Shown here piece by piece: positions 1 to 6,762 of a stretch of DNA of 6,829 nt. The position numbers and the translations under genes were made by a program. The notes beneath the pieces are model-generated. The model was not told where the DNA came from, made no database searches, and saw only the letters and a program-made list of their open reading frames with translations. Source of the DNA: Clostridia bacterium (GTDB lineage Bacteria > Bacillota_A > Clostridia > Oscillospirales > CAG-272); assembly GCA_017467225.1 (NCBI GenBank), contig JAFTSR010000409.1, positions 1 through 6,829 of the forward strand. Reading direction: 5' to 3'. Positions within the stretch are counted from its first letter, which is position 1. Each line of letters opens with the position of its first letter.

Positions 1-1020
1 AATCTGTGAGGAAAGCGTGGGAATGAGAGCCAGCGAGACCGAGGTCAAAAGAGCCGGTACAAGATTGAAGATGGGAACCGCCATGGTCGTATAGATACCG
101 TACAAGGAATTTGCCCTCTCGACCGAGTGCCCGATGCGCTGCAGTCTGCGCAGAATCATGGTCATATCGACGATCTTGGTGATCGACAAAACAAAGGAGC
201 TCAAGGTGATCGGCACAGCGATGGCCAGCAAACGCTTACCCAGAGAAAGTCCTTGACGCTCAGAGAGAGCGATATCTGCATAACCGCCATTGCACGTCAT
301 TGCCTGCTTGCGTCTGCATCCCCAGAGATAAGCACAGGAGATTGCCACGCCAAGGCTCAAGCCCAGCATGGCAAGCGCCGCAACATAGGCGACATCCATG
401 TGAGAAGCAACGGCCAGGCGAGCAAACAGCACACCAAAGGCCAGCTTTCCGGCAGCCTCGATCATCTGCGAGACGGCCGTTGGTATCATATTCTGAAAGC
501 CTTGAAAATAACCGCGGTACGATGCGCTGATGCAAGAGAAAAACACGGTGGGTGAGACTGCTTTAAGGGCATACACCGTCATCGGGCTGTCGATCAGACG
601 CGCAATCTGCCCGGCCCCAAAATAGAGCGCAAGGCTACCAAGCAACCCGAGCCAAAAGAAGATACGCATCGACAGGCGCTCAATACGACGCACGGCATCC
701 AGCGCTTCAGAGTCATGCTCCGCACGGCTGATCTGCTGTGCGATCAGCATGGACGCGGCAATCGGCAAACCGGCGGTAAACAGAACGCTCAGCATGGCGT
801 ACCATTCATAAGCTGCGTTAAAATATCCCATGCCGACCGATGTAAGATAGCGGAGCATGGGAATTTTATAAAAGAGTCCGATGACCTTGACAAGTGCCGT
901 CGACAGCGACAGCGCCATCACACCTGAGAAAAACGTTTTGATCCGCACGCCGCGCACATTTGCGTCGGTTGCGTCGGTTCGGTTGCTTTGGCGTCTGTCG
1001 GCCTGTCTGACGGACCTCAT
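1..1020 (-). CDS. MurJ/SpoVB-like lipid-linked oligosaccharide flippase (C-terminus cut by the window edge)
   Basis: Reading back from an ATG at 1020-1018 gives 340 uninterrupted codons that run off the left edge, so the 3' end is missing. Full-length family members have about 500-550 residues. The product looks like a MOP-superfamily membrane flippase of the SpoVB/MurJ/YtgP type, which moves lipid-linked cell-wall or polysaccharide precursors across the membrane. Visible features are a basic, polar N-terminus (residues 1-28), then about eight hydrophobic segments near residues 30-52, 73-95, 120-138, 150-166, 188-205, 210-234, 264-282 and 310-334. The family signature RGYFQGFQNMIP lies at 169-180. 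The start is supported by a GGAAGG Shine-Dalgarno at 1030-1035, nine bases upstream. That site directly follows the stop codon of the amidohydrolase gene, only 15 bases away, so co-transcription is likely. The substrate, and whether the role is vegetative or sporulation-specific, cannot be decided from sequence. The family call is confident. Confidence 0.87.
   Translation of the reverse strand, partial: MRSVRQADRRQSNRTDATDANVRGVRIKTFFSGVMALSLSTALVKVIGLFYKIPMLRYLTSVGMGYFNAAYEWYAMLSVLFTAGLPIAASMLIAQQISRAEHDSEALDAVRRIERLSMRIFFWLGLLGSLALYFGAGQIARLIDSPMTVYALKAVSPTVFFSCISASYRGYFQGFQNMIPTAVSQMIEAAGKLAFGVLFARLAVASHMDVAYVAALAMLGLSLGVAISCAYLWGCRRKQAMTCNGGYADIALSERQGLSLGKRLLAIAVPITLSSFVLSITKIVDMTMILRRLQRIGHSVERANSLYGIYTTMAVPIFNLVPALLTSVSLALIPTLSSQI
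961..978. repeat. 9-bp tandem duplication in the flippase N-terminus
   Basis: Two perfect copies of tgcgtcggt lie at 961-969 and 970-978. In the coding frame they encode Thr-Asp-Ala twice, in the polar N-terminal tail before the first membrane segment. The unit is a multiple of three, so the frame is kept. It is probably a slippage duplication without strong functional constraint. Confidence 0.75.
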
Positions 1021-1029
1021 GTAATCTTA

Positions 1030-1035
1030 CCTTCC
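1030..1035 (-). promoter_or_regulatory. Ribosome binding site of the flippase gene
   Basis: On the minus strand GGAAGG begins immediately after the amidohydrolase TAA stop and sits nine bases before the flippase ATG. It supports the ATG at 1020 as the start. Ten bases of this leader (AGGTAAGATT, 1023-1032) are identical to the leader of the kinase gene at 3308-3317. Confidence 0.7.
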
Positions 1036-2331
1036 TTAATCGAAATAACGGCGAATGACCTGACGGGATTCAAACTTCAGGCATTCAATATCAATGGAAG
1101 TATATGCGCCGTTCTCATACAGTATGCGTCCGTCGCACATGGTAAGTATTACATTGGAAGTATTTGTACTGTAGCACAGGGAAACGGTGGTGTCATAGGT
1201 AGGAATGTGGTTGATTGCGCCCATGTCAATCATAATAAGGTCGGCCTTGGCACCTACTTCAATCTTACCACAATCCTCTCTACCCTGAGAAAGTGCACCG
1301 TTACGGGTTGCCAATGCCGGCATCATGGAGGCAGTAGTCACAGTCGGATCACAGTTGATACCCTTATGAAGAATGGCAGCCAGCTGCATTTCCTTGAGAA
1401 CGTCCAAGGAATTGTTGGAAGCAACGCCATCCGTACCCAAAGCAACGGTAACACCGGCATTGAGCACACGGGGCAAAGGCATCACGCCGCTGCCAAGCTT
1501 CAGATTACTGGTCGGATTATGGATAGCGAACACGCCCTTTTCCTTCATAATCGCCAGATCGTCGTCCGTTACGTAAACGCAATGCGCGGCCGAGGTGGGA
1601 ACATCCAGAACACCAAGCGAATTGAAATAAGCGATCGGAGTCAGACCGCCGCGACGTGCAATACACTTCTCATGCTCCAGCATGGTTTCACTGATGTGCA
1701 CCTGCATGCGCAGATTATGCTCCTTGGCATATTCGGCAACGTAGCGACAGGTTGCATCGCAGTTGGTGTACTCTGCGTGCAGCGCCATATCAACCTTCAA
1801 TCGGCCGTCTGCTGCACCGTGATATTGCTCAGCCAGACGCACCGCTTCCTCAAAGCGCGCATCCTCCTCCGGACGCATATTGTCCTCAAAGGAAACAATG
1901 GAGCGTGCGATATTTGCCTTGATACCTGTCTCAAGAACGGCCTCTGCCGTAGCATCCTGGAACATATACATATCCGTGAAGGAGACGATACCGTTCTTCA
2001 GCATTTCGGCAATTGCCAGCTTGGTACCGAAATACACGCTGCGGAAGTTGAGCTTTTCCTCGGCAGGAAGGATTTTTTCATCCAGCCATCTCTGCAGCGG
2101 CAGGTCCTCACCGTATCCGCGGAACAGCGTCATGGCAGCATGGCAATGTGCGTTATAAAACGCAGGCATGATCAGATTTTCACGGCAGTCAATGACGCGA
2201 TCAAATTCATCCTCAGCCGGAACATCGGATCCGATATATGTGATACGGTCTTCAATCACAGAAATCTGCAACGGCTCAACGCCAAATCCCGCTTCTTTCA
2301 GAAGAATTGCGTTTTTGAATAGTATTTTCAT
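1036..2331 (-). CDS. Amidohydrolase, 5-methylthioadenosine/S-adenosylhomocysteine deaminase type
   Basis: This 431-residue protein belongs to the TrzA/MtaD branch of the metal-dependent amidohydrolases. The best-known members deaminate S-adenosylhomocysteine, methylthioadenosine or adenosine to the inosyl compound in the cytoplasm. The expected catalytic set is visible: HxH at 62/64 (NAHCHAAMTLFRG), His185 (HAEYTN), His212 and Glu215 (HISET), His250 (AHC) and Asp301 in GTDGVASNNSLD. In families of this kind the HxH pair, His212 and Asp301 bind one metal ion. The HNPTSNLKLGSG block at 271-282 is also typical. Length and termini look complete. An AGAGGG Shine-Dalgarno at 2339-2344, seven bases before the ATG, fixes the start. 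The gene lies 41 bases after the nucleoside-kinase-like gene, which fits a salvage role for nucleosides or SAM by-products. Exact substrate preference is not readable; related deaminases of other purines or pterins remain possible. Confidence 0.88.
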   Translation of the reverse strand: MKILFKNAILLKEAGFGVEPLQISVIEDRITYIGSDVPAEDEFDRVIDCRENLIMPAFYNAHCHAAMTLFRGYGEDLPLQRWLDEKILPAEEKLNFRSVYFGTKLAIAEMLKNGIVSFTDMYMFQDATAEAVLETGIKANIARSIVSFEDNMRPEEDARFEEAVRLAEQYHGAADGRLKVDMALHAEYTNCDATCRYVAEYAKEHNLRMQVHISETMLEHEKCIARRGGLTPIAYFNSLGVLDVPTSAAHCVYVTDDDLAIMKEKGVFAIHNPTSNLKLGSGVMPLPRVLNAGVTVALGTDGVASNNSLDVLKEMQLAAILHKGINCDPTVTTASMMPALATRNGALSQGREDCGKIEVGAKADLIMIDMGAINHIPTYDTTVSLCYSTNTSNVILTMCDGRILYENGAYTSIDIECLKFESRQVIRRYFD

Positions 2332-2372
2332 CGTTATACCCTCTTTAGGTTTTTTATACTTTATACAAGGTT

Positions 2373-3305
2373 TTACGTAGCCTTGCCTACAAATTCCCGA
2401 TACAGCGCCACCTGCGGCAAAAGGTCGCAGTCCAGCGGACGGGCGGATTGTATATCTTTAAGAATGGCCGCGGCGATATGGCCGTAGGCATTCGAATCAA
2501 GGATGGGAGGGAGGATGTGCTCCAGGTACGGACGCAGCATGCCGATCTCATATCCCATGGTGGAATCAAACTGCTCGGTACAGTGGTCGGCATACGGAAA
2601 AATGCTGCTTTCCTCGTTGGCGCGCACGCTGTCCCAAAGAAACAGCGTAAACTCCGGCGCGGACGCACGGCGGTAGTAATCACGCACCAGGCGACGCAAC
2701 AGGCGAATCTGGTTGGGTGAGAAAACTGTATCACCCACACGCAGCTCCTGCGCAACGCGAATAAACATGCTATAATAGGGATATTGCTCTAAAAGGCCGG
2801 AAATCTGCGGATAGACCGTCTGAATGCCCTCGAACAAAAACAGATCGTTTTCGTCCTTGATGCAGTACTCACGGCTGCCTGTGCGCTCTCCGCAGGAGAG
2901 ATCATATACGGGCATCTGTGCCCGTCCCTTGGTCATCAGCTGCTCTACGCAGTCGCAGAACAGCGGAAAGTCAAGCGCGTCGATCGAATCAAAGTCGATC
3001 TTATGATTGGGATCATTTGTCTTCAGAGAAAACTCGACCTTGGGCTGCTCACGGAAGAAATCGTCAATCGAGATCATGTGGACGTGCTTGCCAGCCGCCT
3101 CCAGGTAGCGGATCAATAGCTTTGCCGTCGTTGATTTACCGGCACAGCTCGGTCCGCCGAGTCCAAGCAGCTTGCATGAGGGCTGCGCCAGAATACGCGC
3201 GGCAGCCGCCTTCATTTGCGCAGCGAAAGCATCCTCACAGCCGGCGATATATGCACGGGCCTCGTCTTGACTTGATAAATTTGTTTTAGCGATCATTTGC
3301 GACAT
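2373..3305 (-). CDS. Uridine kinase/phosphoribulokinase-family P-loop kinase
   Basis: This 310-residue protein has the layout of the PRK/uridine kinase family, which uses ATP to phosphorylate a sugar hydroxyl, for example nucleoside to NMP. A helical N-terminal section (about 1-43) precedes a Walker A loop GPSCAGKS (51-58). SIDDFF (79-84) carries the likely catalytic Asp81, DFDSIDALDF (104-113) matches the substrate region, FEGIQ (158-162) is Walker B-like, and the Arg-rich RRLVRDYYRR (204-213) fits a lid. Related clostridial proteins often have an N-terminal TGS domain of over 200 residues; it is absent here. I chose the ATG at 3305 because a perfect AAGGAGGT at 3314-3321 lies eight bases upstream. 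A TTG one codon earlier (3308) would leave only five bases. The gene sits between hemZ and an adenosine-type deaminase, which supports nucleoside salvage. Uridine as the actual substrate is not established. Confidence 0.8.
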   Translation of the reverse strand: MSQMIAKTNLSSQDEARAYIAGCEDAFAAQMKAAAARILAQPSCKLLGLGGPSCAGKSTTAKLLIRYLEAAGKHVHMISIDDFFREQPKVEFSLKTNDPNHKIDFDSIDALDFPLFCDCVEQLMTKGRAQMPVYDLSCGERTGSREYCIKDENDLFLFEGIQTVYPQISGLLEQYPYYSMFIRVAQELRVGDTVFSPNQIRLLRRLVRDYYRRASAPEFTLFLWDSVRANEESSIFPYADHCTEQFDSTMGYEIGMLRPYLEHILPPILDSNAYGHIAAAILKDIQSARPLDCDLLPQVALYREFVGKAT

Positions 3306-3313
3306 CAAATCTT

Positions 3314-3321
3314 ACCTCCTT
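3314..3321 (-). promoter_or_regulatory. Strong ribosome binding site that decides the kinase start
   Basis: On the minus strand AAGGAGGT is a near-perfect anti-16S match. It lies eight bases from the ATG at 3305-3303 and five from the TTG at 3308-3306. The spacing favours the ATG. This is the strongest Shine-Dalgarno in the window, so the kinase may be translated better than hemZ, which has only a weak site. Confidence 0.75.
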
Positions 3322-3354
3322 GGTACACAATCGGGCAGGCATCGCTTCACGCTT

Positions 3355-3370
3355 CGGAAAACGTTTTCAA
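3355..3370 (-). promoter_or_regulatory. Perfect palindrome resembling a catabolite-response (cre) operator
   Basis: Bases 3357-3368 form a perfect 12-bp palindrome, gaaaacgttttc, centred on CG and overlapping the hemZ TGA stop. Read on the minus strand, 3370-3355 fits the Bacillus cre consensus WTGNAANCGNWWNCAW at all but the last two positions. A LacI/CcpA-type regulator is therefore plausible. A chance palindrome is also possible, and no promoter is evident beside it, so if it acts it may be a roadblock or an internal operator. Confidence 0.3.
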
Positions 3371-4869
3371 TCGATCAGCGATCTTTCCCGATAAAAGGTT
3401 TCGATAAATTCCAGTTTGGTTGATATTTCGGTCTCGCGGTCACGCAAATACTCAAAGGGATACTTATGGTTGAAAAATCTTGCAATTTTGGGCGGTGCGC
3501 TTCCGTCCGGGCTATATTCCACAGCTTTAGTGACAGCGCCGGCACCGGCGGCAAAAACAGAATGGAATTCTTCCATCATGTATACGTTATAGCGTCCTTC
3601 AAAGCCGGGGAGTGAAAAGCCGACGTTTTCAAAATTGCCGACCGTATTTTTCTGACGGTACATATAGTAAGGAACATAGCCCTTCATGGGCGCGCGGATC
3701 TGCGAGTAATCAACGCACTTCCCTGCATCTCCGCCATGCAACGAATATACGTTGTCATCCTGATGCAAGATATCCGCCGCTTTTTTGACGCAAAACGTAT
3801 GTACGGTCAGATTTTCCGGGCGAAGCTCCAGAATTCTGTCCAGAGAATGGGAGAAATTCGCAAAGTGATCTCCCGGCAGACCGGCAATCAAATCAGTATT
3901 GATGCAAGGAATGCCTGCTTCTCTTGCGGCGTCAAAGGCGCGCAAAAACTGCTCGGTGGTATGGTCTCTGCCGATACGGCTGAGCACCTCGTCGGAAAGC
4001 GTTTGCGGATTGACGCTGACACGACCAACGCCATATTCCCGCGCAACGCGGAATTTTTCAAGAGTAATGGTGTCCGGTCGTCCGGATTCCAGGGTAAATT
4101 CCTCAAGGGTGGAAACGTCACAGCCGTTTTGAATGGTGGACAGCAGCTGACGCAGCTGGTCGGGCTCAAGAATGGTCGGCGTTCCGCCGCCGATATAAAC
4201 CGTTTTGAGTCGCAGCCCCATTTCCTTGATTTTATTCAAAAGTTGGCTGATATCCTGGCACAGCGTGTCAAGATATTCGGGAATCAGCGACAAGAGCCGC
4301 TGCGAGGTGTAGGAAACAAAGGAGCAATAGGCACAGCGCGTCGGACAAAACGGAATGGAAACGTACAGGCTGCAATCCTTCTTGGAATGTCCTGCAAGCA
4401 TCTCATACTCACGCTTGGCAACCTCGGTGGCCAGTGCTGCCTTCTTAGGCAATGCAAAAAACTCATCCGTCAAAGCCTCGACGGTCTCCTCGGTGCTCTT
4501 TCCCTGCAGCAAGCGCTCCATGGCAAGCTTTGCCGGGCGAACGCCGGTCATCATACCCCAGGAGGGACGGTAACCCAAAAGCATTTCTCCGGCCTTCATA
4601 ACGGCACCGCCGGCAGCCAGCTTTCTCGTTCGCTCCTTGGTTATATCGGAGCGATAGGCAAAGCGAGCGTCAGCTTTGACCGATTTTGTGCGGTAGGACA
4701 TCTCCGCATAGGCGGAGCAGCCGTCTGCGTCGTCCACCACACGCAAATGCAGTGCGGGTCCGTCCGGATCAGCCTGCGCCTCCTCGGAGAATTTACTTCC
4801 CGGGAAAAAGATCATGCACAGCGTCTGCACATAGTATGTGTTGATATTTCCTTCTAAATGTAATCTCAT
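3367..4869 (-). CDS. hemZ: HemZ-type radical SAM protein (putative oxygen-independent coproporphyrinogen III dehydrogenase)
   Basis: This 500-residue protein matches the HemZ subgroup of the HemN-like radical SAM enzymes. HemN oxidatively decarboxylates coproporphyrinogen III without oxygen. For HemZ this activity is mostly assigned by similarity, and related HemW-like proteins are heme chaperones, so function is provisional. The N-terminal 160 residues are HemZ-specific and include WGMMTGVRPAKL (104-115). The [4Fe-4S] cluster motif is C175-x3-C179-x2-C182 (CPTRCAYC), followed by GGGTP (227-231, SAM binding), VSVNPQTLSDEVLSRIGR (284-301), INTDLIAGLPGD (323-334), YMYRQKN (402-408) and AGAGAVTK (441-448). 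Length is usual for HemZ. The start agrees with the typical M-[RQ]-[LI]-x-[LI]-E-G opening. Its ribosome site is poor: AAAAGG at 11 bases, or GGTG at four. It begins 36 bases after dtd, as commonly seen in Firmicutes. No other heme gene is in the window. Confidence 0.88.
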   Translation of the reverse strand: MRLHLEGNINTYYVQTLCMIFFPGSKFSEEAQADPDGPALHLRVVDDADGCSAYAEMSYRTKSVKADARFAYRSDITKERTRKLAAGGAVMKAGEMLLGYRPSWGMMTGVRPAKLAMERLLQGKSTEETVEALTDEFFALPKKAALATEVAKREYEMLAGHSKKDCSLYVSIPFCPTRCAYCSFVSYTSQRLLSLIPEYLDTLCQDISQLLNKIKEMGLRLKTVYIGGGTPTILEPDQLRQLLSTIQNGCDVSTLEEFTLESGRPDTITLEKFRVAREYGVGRVSVNPQTLSDEVLSRIGRDHTTEQFLRAFDAAREAGIPCINTDLIAGLPGDHFANFSHSLDRILELRPENLTVHTFCVKKAADILHQDDNVYSLHGGDAGKCVDYSQIRAPMKGYVPYYMYRQKNTVGNFENVGFSLPGFEGRYNVYMMEEFHSVFAAGAGAVTKAVEYSPDGSAPPKIARFFNHKYPFEYLRDRETEISTKLEFIETFYRERSLID

Positions 4870-4905
4870 GATACACCGTGCCTTTTTTCTGACATTTTGG
4901 ACATC

Positions 4906-5364
4906 TTAGAGTTTTTTGATCCACTGGTTTGTATCCAGCAGAATGGTGACGGGACCGTCGTTTTCAATGTGAACCTGCATATCTGCGCCGAAGCGGCCGC
5001 TCTCGATGACAATTCCCTGCTCACAAAGCAGCTGCAGCACCATATGATACAGCGCCTCTGCATGTGCAGGATCACCTGCGCCGGTAAAGCTGGGACGGTT
5101 GCCGTGCGAGGTATCGGCAAGCAGCGTGAAGTTGGAGACCAGCAGCATCTGCCCACCGATATCGGCGACGCTGCGGTTCATTTTTCCGTTTTCATCACAG
5201 AAAATGCGTAGTTTGACTAATTTTTGCGCCATCATGCGCGCGTGGTCTTCCGTATCGTCGGCTGCCACGCCAAGCAGAACCATCAGACCTGCTTCGCATG
5301 AGCCTACCACCTGTCCGTCAATGGTAACGGACGCCGCGCTGACGCGCTGAACAACAGCTTTCAT
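4906..5364 (-). CDS. dtd: D-aminoacyl-tRNA deacylase
   Basis: This 152-residue cytoplasmic enzyme hydrolyses D-aminoacyl-tRNA (and glycyl-tRNA-Ala), freeing the tRNA and keeping D-amino acids and misacylated glycine out of translation. The length is typical for DTD (about 145-152). It opens with the family's MKAVVQRV. It carries the GRFGADM block (123-129) and the Gly-cis-Pro motif NDGPVT (135-140), which enforces chirality at the dimer interface. The other active-site motif reads SNFTL at 77-81, where SQFTL is the commoner form, so the glutamine is replaced by asparagine. An AAGGA Shine-Dalgarno at 5371-5375, six bases before the ATG, supports the start. The gene follows the rel stop by 24 bases, the classical rel-dtd pair of Gram-positive bacteria, which suggests co-expression. 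The stop is TAA, showing TAA is an ordinary terminator in this genome. Confidence 0.96.
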   Translation of the reverse strand: MKAVVQRVSAASVTIDGQVVGSCEAGLMVLLGVAADDTEDHARMMAQKLVKLRIFCDENGKMNRSVADIGGQMLLVSNFTLLADTSHGNRPSFTGAGDPAHAEALYHMVLQLLCEQGIVIESGRFGADMQVHIENDGPVTILLDTNQWIKKL

Positions 5365-5388
5365 AATTTTTCCTTAAATTTCGATTTA

Positions 5389-6762
5389 TCACGAGGCAAA
5401 TCCGCGCGTGATATCAATGACTCCCGCAAGATTACGCAGAGAGGACACGATCGTCTGATAATGCTCGGTGCTGCGGCAACCGATCTTCATCGAAATGATA
5501 ACGGTATCATCACTGCAATTGATGCAGCCGATATGCAGAATGGAAACGCGCATTTCTGCCAGCGCAGCCGTGACAGAAGCCAGCATACCGATGCGATCCT
5601 CCACGTGCAGCTGCAAAAGTGCCTCGTAAAGATCCTTGCTGGATTTTGTGTGTTCCTTTTCCCAATGCGCAGTCACCCAGCGATCCAGATCCTGATCATT
5701 TTCAAGCGAGCGCGTCACGTTGGGACAATCGCGCTTGTGGATCGAAATGCCAAATCCCTTGGTAATAAAGCCGATGATGCTGTCGCCCGGCAGCGGATTA
5801 CAGCACTTAGCAAATTTGACCGTACATCCATGCTGGCCGTCGACTATAATGCCACTGCCCGTCTTGGCAGGCTTATTCTTGGCGGCGTTCTGATTGCTCT
5901 GCTCCAGAACCTCCTCATCGGTCATGGTGCGACGCTGCTCGATCTGCTCGGCGCGAACGGTTCGCATGTATTCATCGTGCAGCTTGATAGCGATCTTGGA
6001 AACCGACATACCGCCGTAGCCGACCGTATTATACAGATCATCTGCGGACATATATCCCGTCTTGGCCGCAACGTTGTTGACAACCTCGGTGCGCTCGGCC
6101 TCCGTCAGGCTGCGAGCGTATTTTTTCATTTCATTGTCAATGATGGCCTTGCCGGCAACAATGTTATCCGCGCGCGTTTCCTTTTTGAACCACTGGCGGA
6201 TTTTATTGCGCGCTTCGCTGGTTTTGACGATGCCGAGCCAGTCGCGGCTGGGACCCTTCTGACCAGATGCGGTCAGAACCTCAACGATCTCACCGTTCTT
6301 GGGACAGGAGTCGATCGGAACGATCATACCGTTGATCTTGGCGCCCGTCATGCGATGACCGACCTGCGTATGAATGACATAGGCAAAGTCGATAACCGTT
6401 GCACCCTGCGGCAGAGATACGACGTCACCCTTAGGTGTAAAGACGAAGACCTCATCATGGAAAATGTCGGTCTTGAATGCATGCAAAAATTCATCCGGGT
6501 CGCGGGTGCCATCCTCGGTCTCGATCAGGCGAGCGATCCATTCCAGCTTCTTGTCCATTTCTTCCTTGGAGGAGGAGCCGGTCTTGTACTTCCAATGCGC
6601 AGCCATACCGTATTCGGCAAAGTGGTGCATATCCCAAGTACGAATCTGTACCTCGAATGGGATACCGTTATAACCGATGACCGTGGTGTGCAGCGAACGG
6701 TACATATTGGGCTTTGGCGTGGAAATATAGTCCTTGAAGCGTCCGGGAATGGTGTTAAACAT
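5389..6762 (-). CDS. rel: RelA/SpoT-family (p)ppGpp synthetase, C-terminal part downstream of an in-frame stop
   Basis: Long Rel enzymes make or degrade (p)ppGpp from ATP and GDP/GTP when uncharged tRNA enters the ribosome. From the Met at 6762 (457 residues) the sequence holds the end of the synthetase domain: PGRFKDYISTPKPN (6-19), SLHTT (23-27) and EVQIRT (37-42, with the catalytic Glu37). A TGS domain follows at about 104-165 (VFVFTPKGD, HTQVGH), then a helical domain, a zinc-finger-like domain with C313, C320, C321, H342 and C346, and an ACT domain at 383-457. This Met is internal to the family alignment, not a true start; whole proteins have about 730-760 residues. The same frame stays Rel-like back to a TAA at 6793-6795 and again beyond it. 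No good ribosome site precedes 6762. A product starting here would lack the hydrolase domain and most of the synthetase, so it is either a disrupted gene or a sequence error. Confidence 0.85.
   Translation of the reverse strand: MFNTIPGRFKDYISTPKPNMYRSLHTTVIGYNGIPFEVQIRTWDMHHFAEYGMAAHWKYKTGSSSKEEMDKKLEWIARLIETEDGTRDPDEFLHAFKTDIFHDEVFVFTPKGDVVSLPQGATVIDFAYVIHTQVGHRMTGAKINGMIVPIDSCPKNGEIVEVLTASGQKGPSRDWLGIVKTSEARNKIRQWFKKETRADNIVAGKAIIDNEMKKYARSLTEAERTEVVNNVAAKTGYMSADDLYNTVGYGGMSVSKIAIKLHDEYMRTVRAEQIEQRRTMTDEEVLEQSNQNAAKNKPAKTGSGIIVDGQHGCTVKFAKCCNPLPGDSIIGFITKGFGISIHKRDCPNVTRSLENDQDLDRWVTAHWEKEHTKSSKDLYEALLQLHVEDRIGMLASVTAALAEMRVSILHIGCINCSDDTVIISMKIGCRSTEHYQTIVSSLRNLAGVIDITRGFAS

Noticed and set aside
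988..2322. A 444-codon open frame on the plus strand across the amidohydrolase gene
   Set aside because: It is fully antisense to a gene with intact catalytic motifs, has no recognisable domain or good ribosome site, and its composition is that of a mirrored coding strand.
2353..2366. Tandem tttatac heptamers read as twin TATAAA -10 boxes on the minus strand before the amidohydrolase gene
   Set aside because: No TTGACA-like element lies 16-18 bases upstream of either copy, so a sigma-A promoter is not supported.
2364..2386. Inverted repeat (CAAGG ... CCTTG) at the kinase 3' end as a terminator
   Set aside because: The stem is only five or six pairs, with AT-rich sequence but no T tract directly after it on the minus strand. 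The next gene's ribosome site follows at once.
3736..4857. A 373-codon open frame on the plus strand across hemZ
   Set aside because: It is antisense to a clear HemZ protein and shows no motif of its own; codon bias of the real gene explains the lack of stops.
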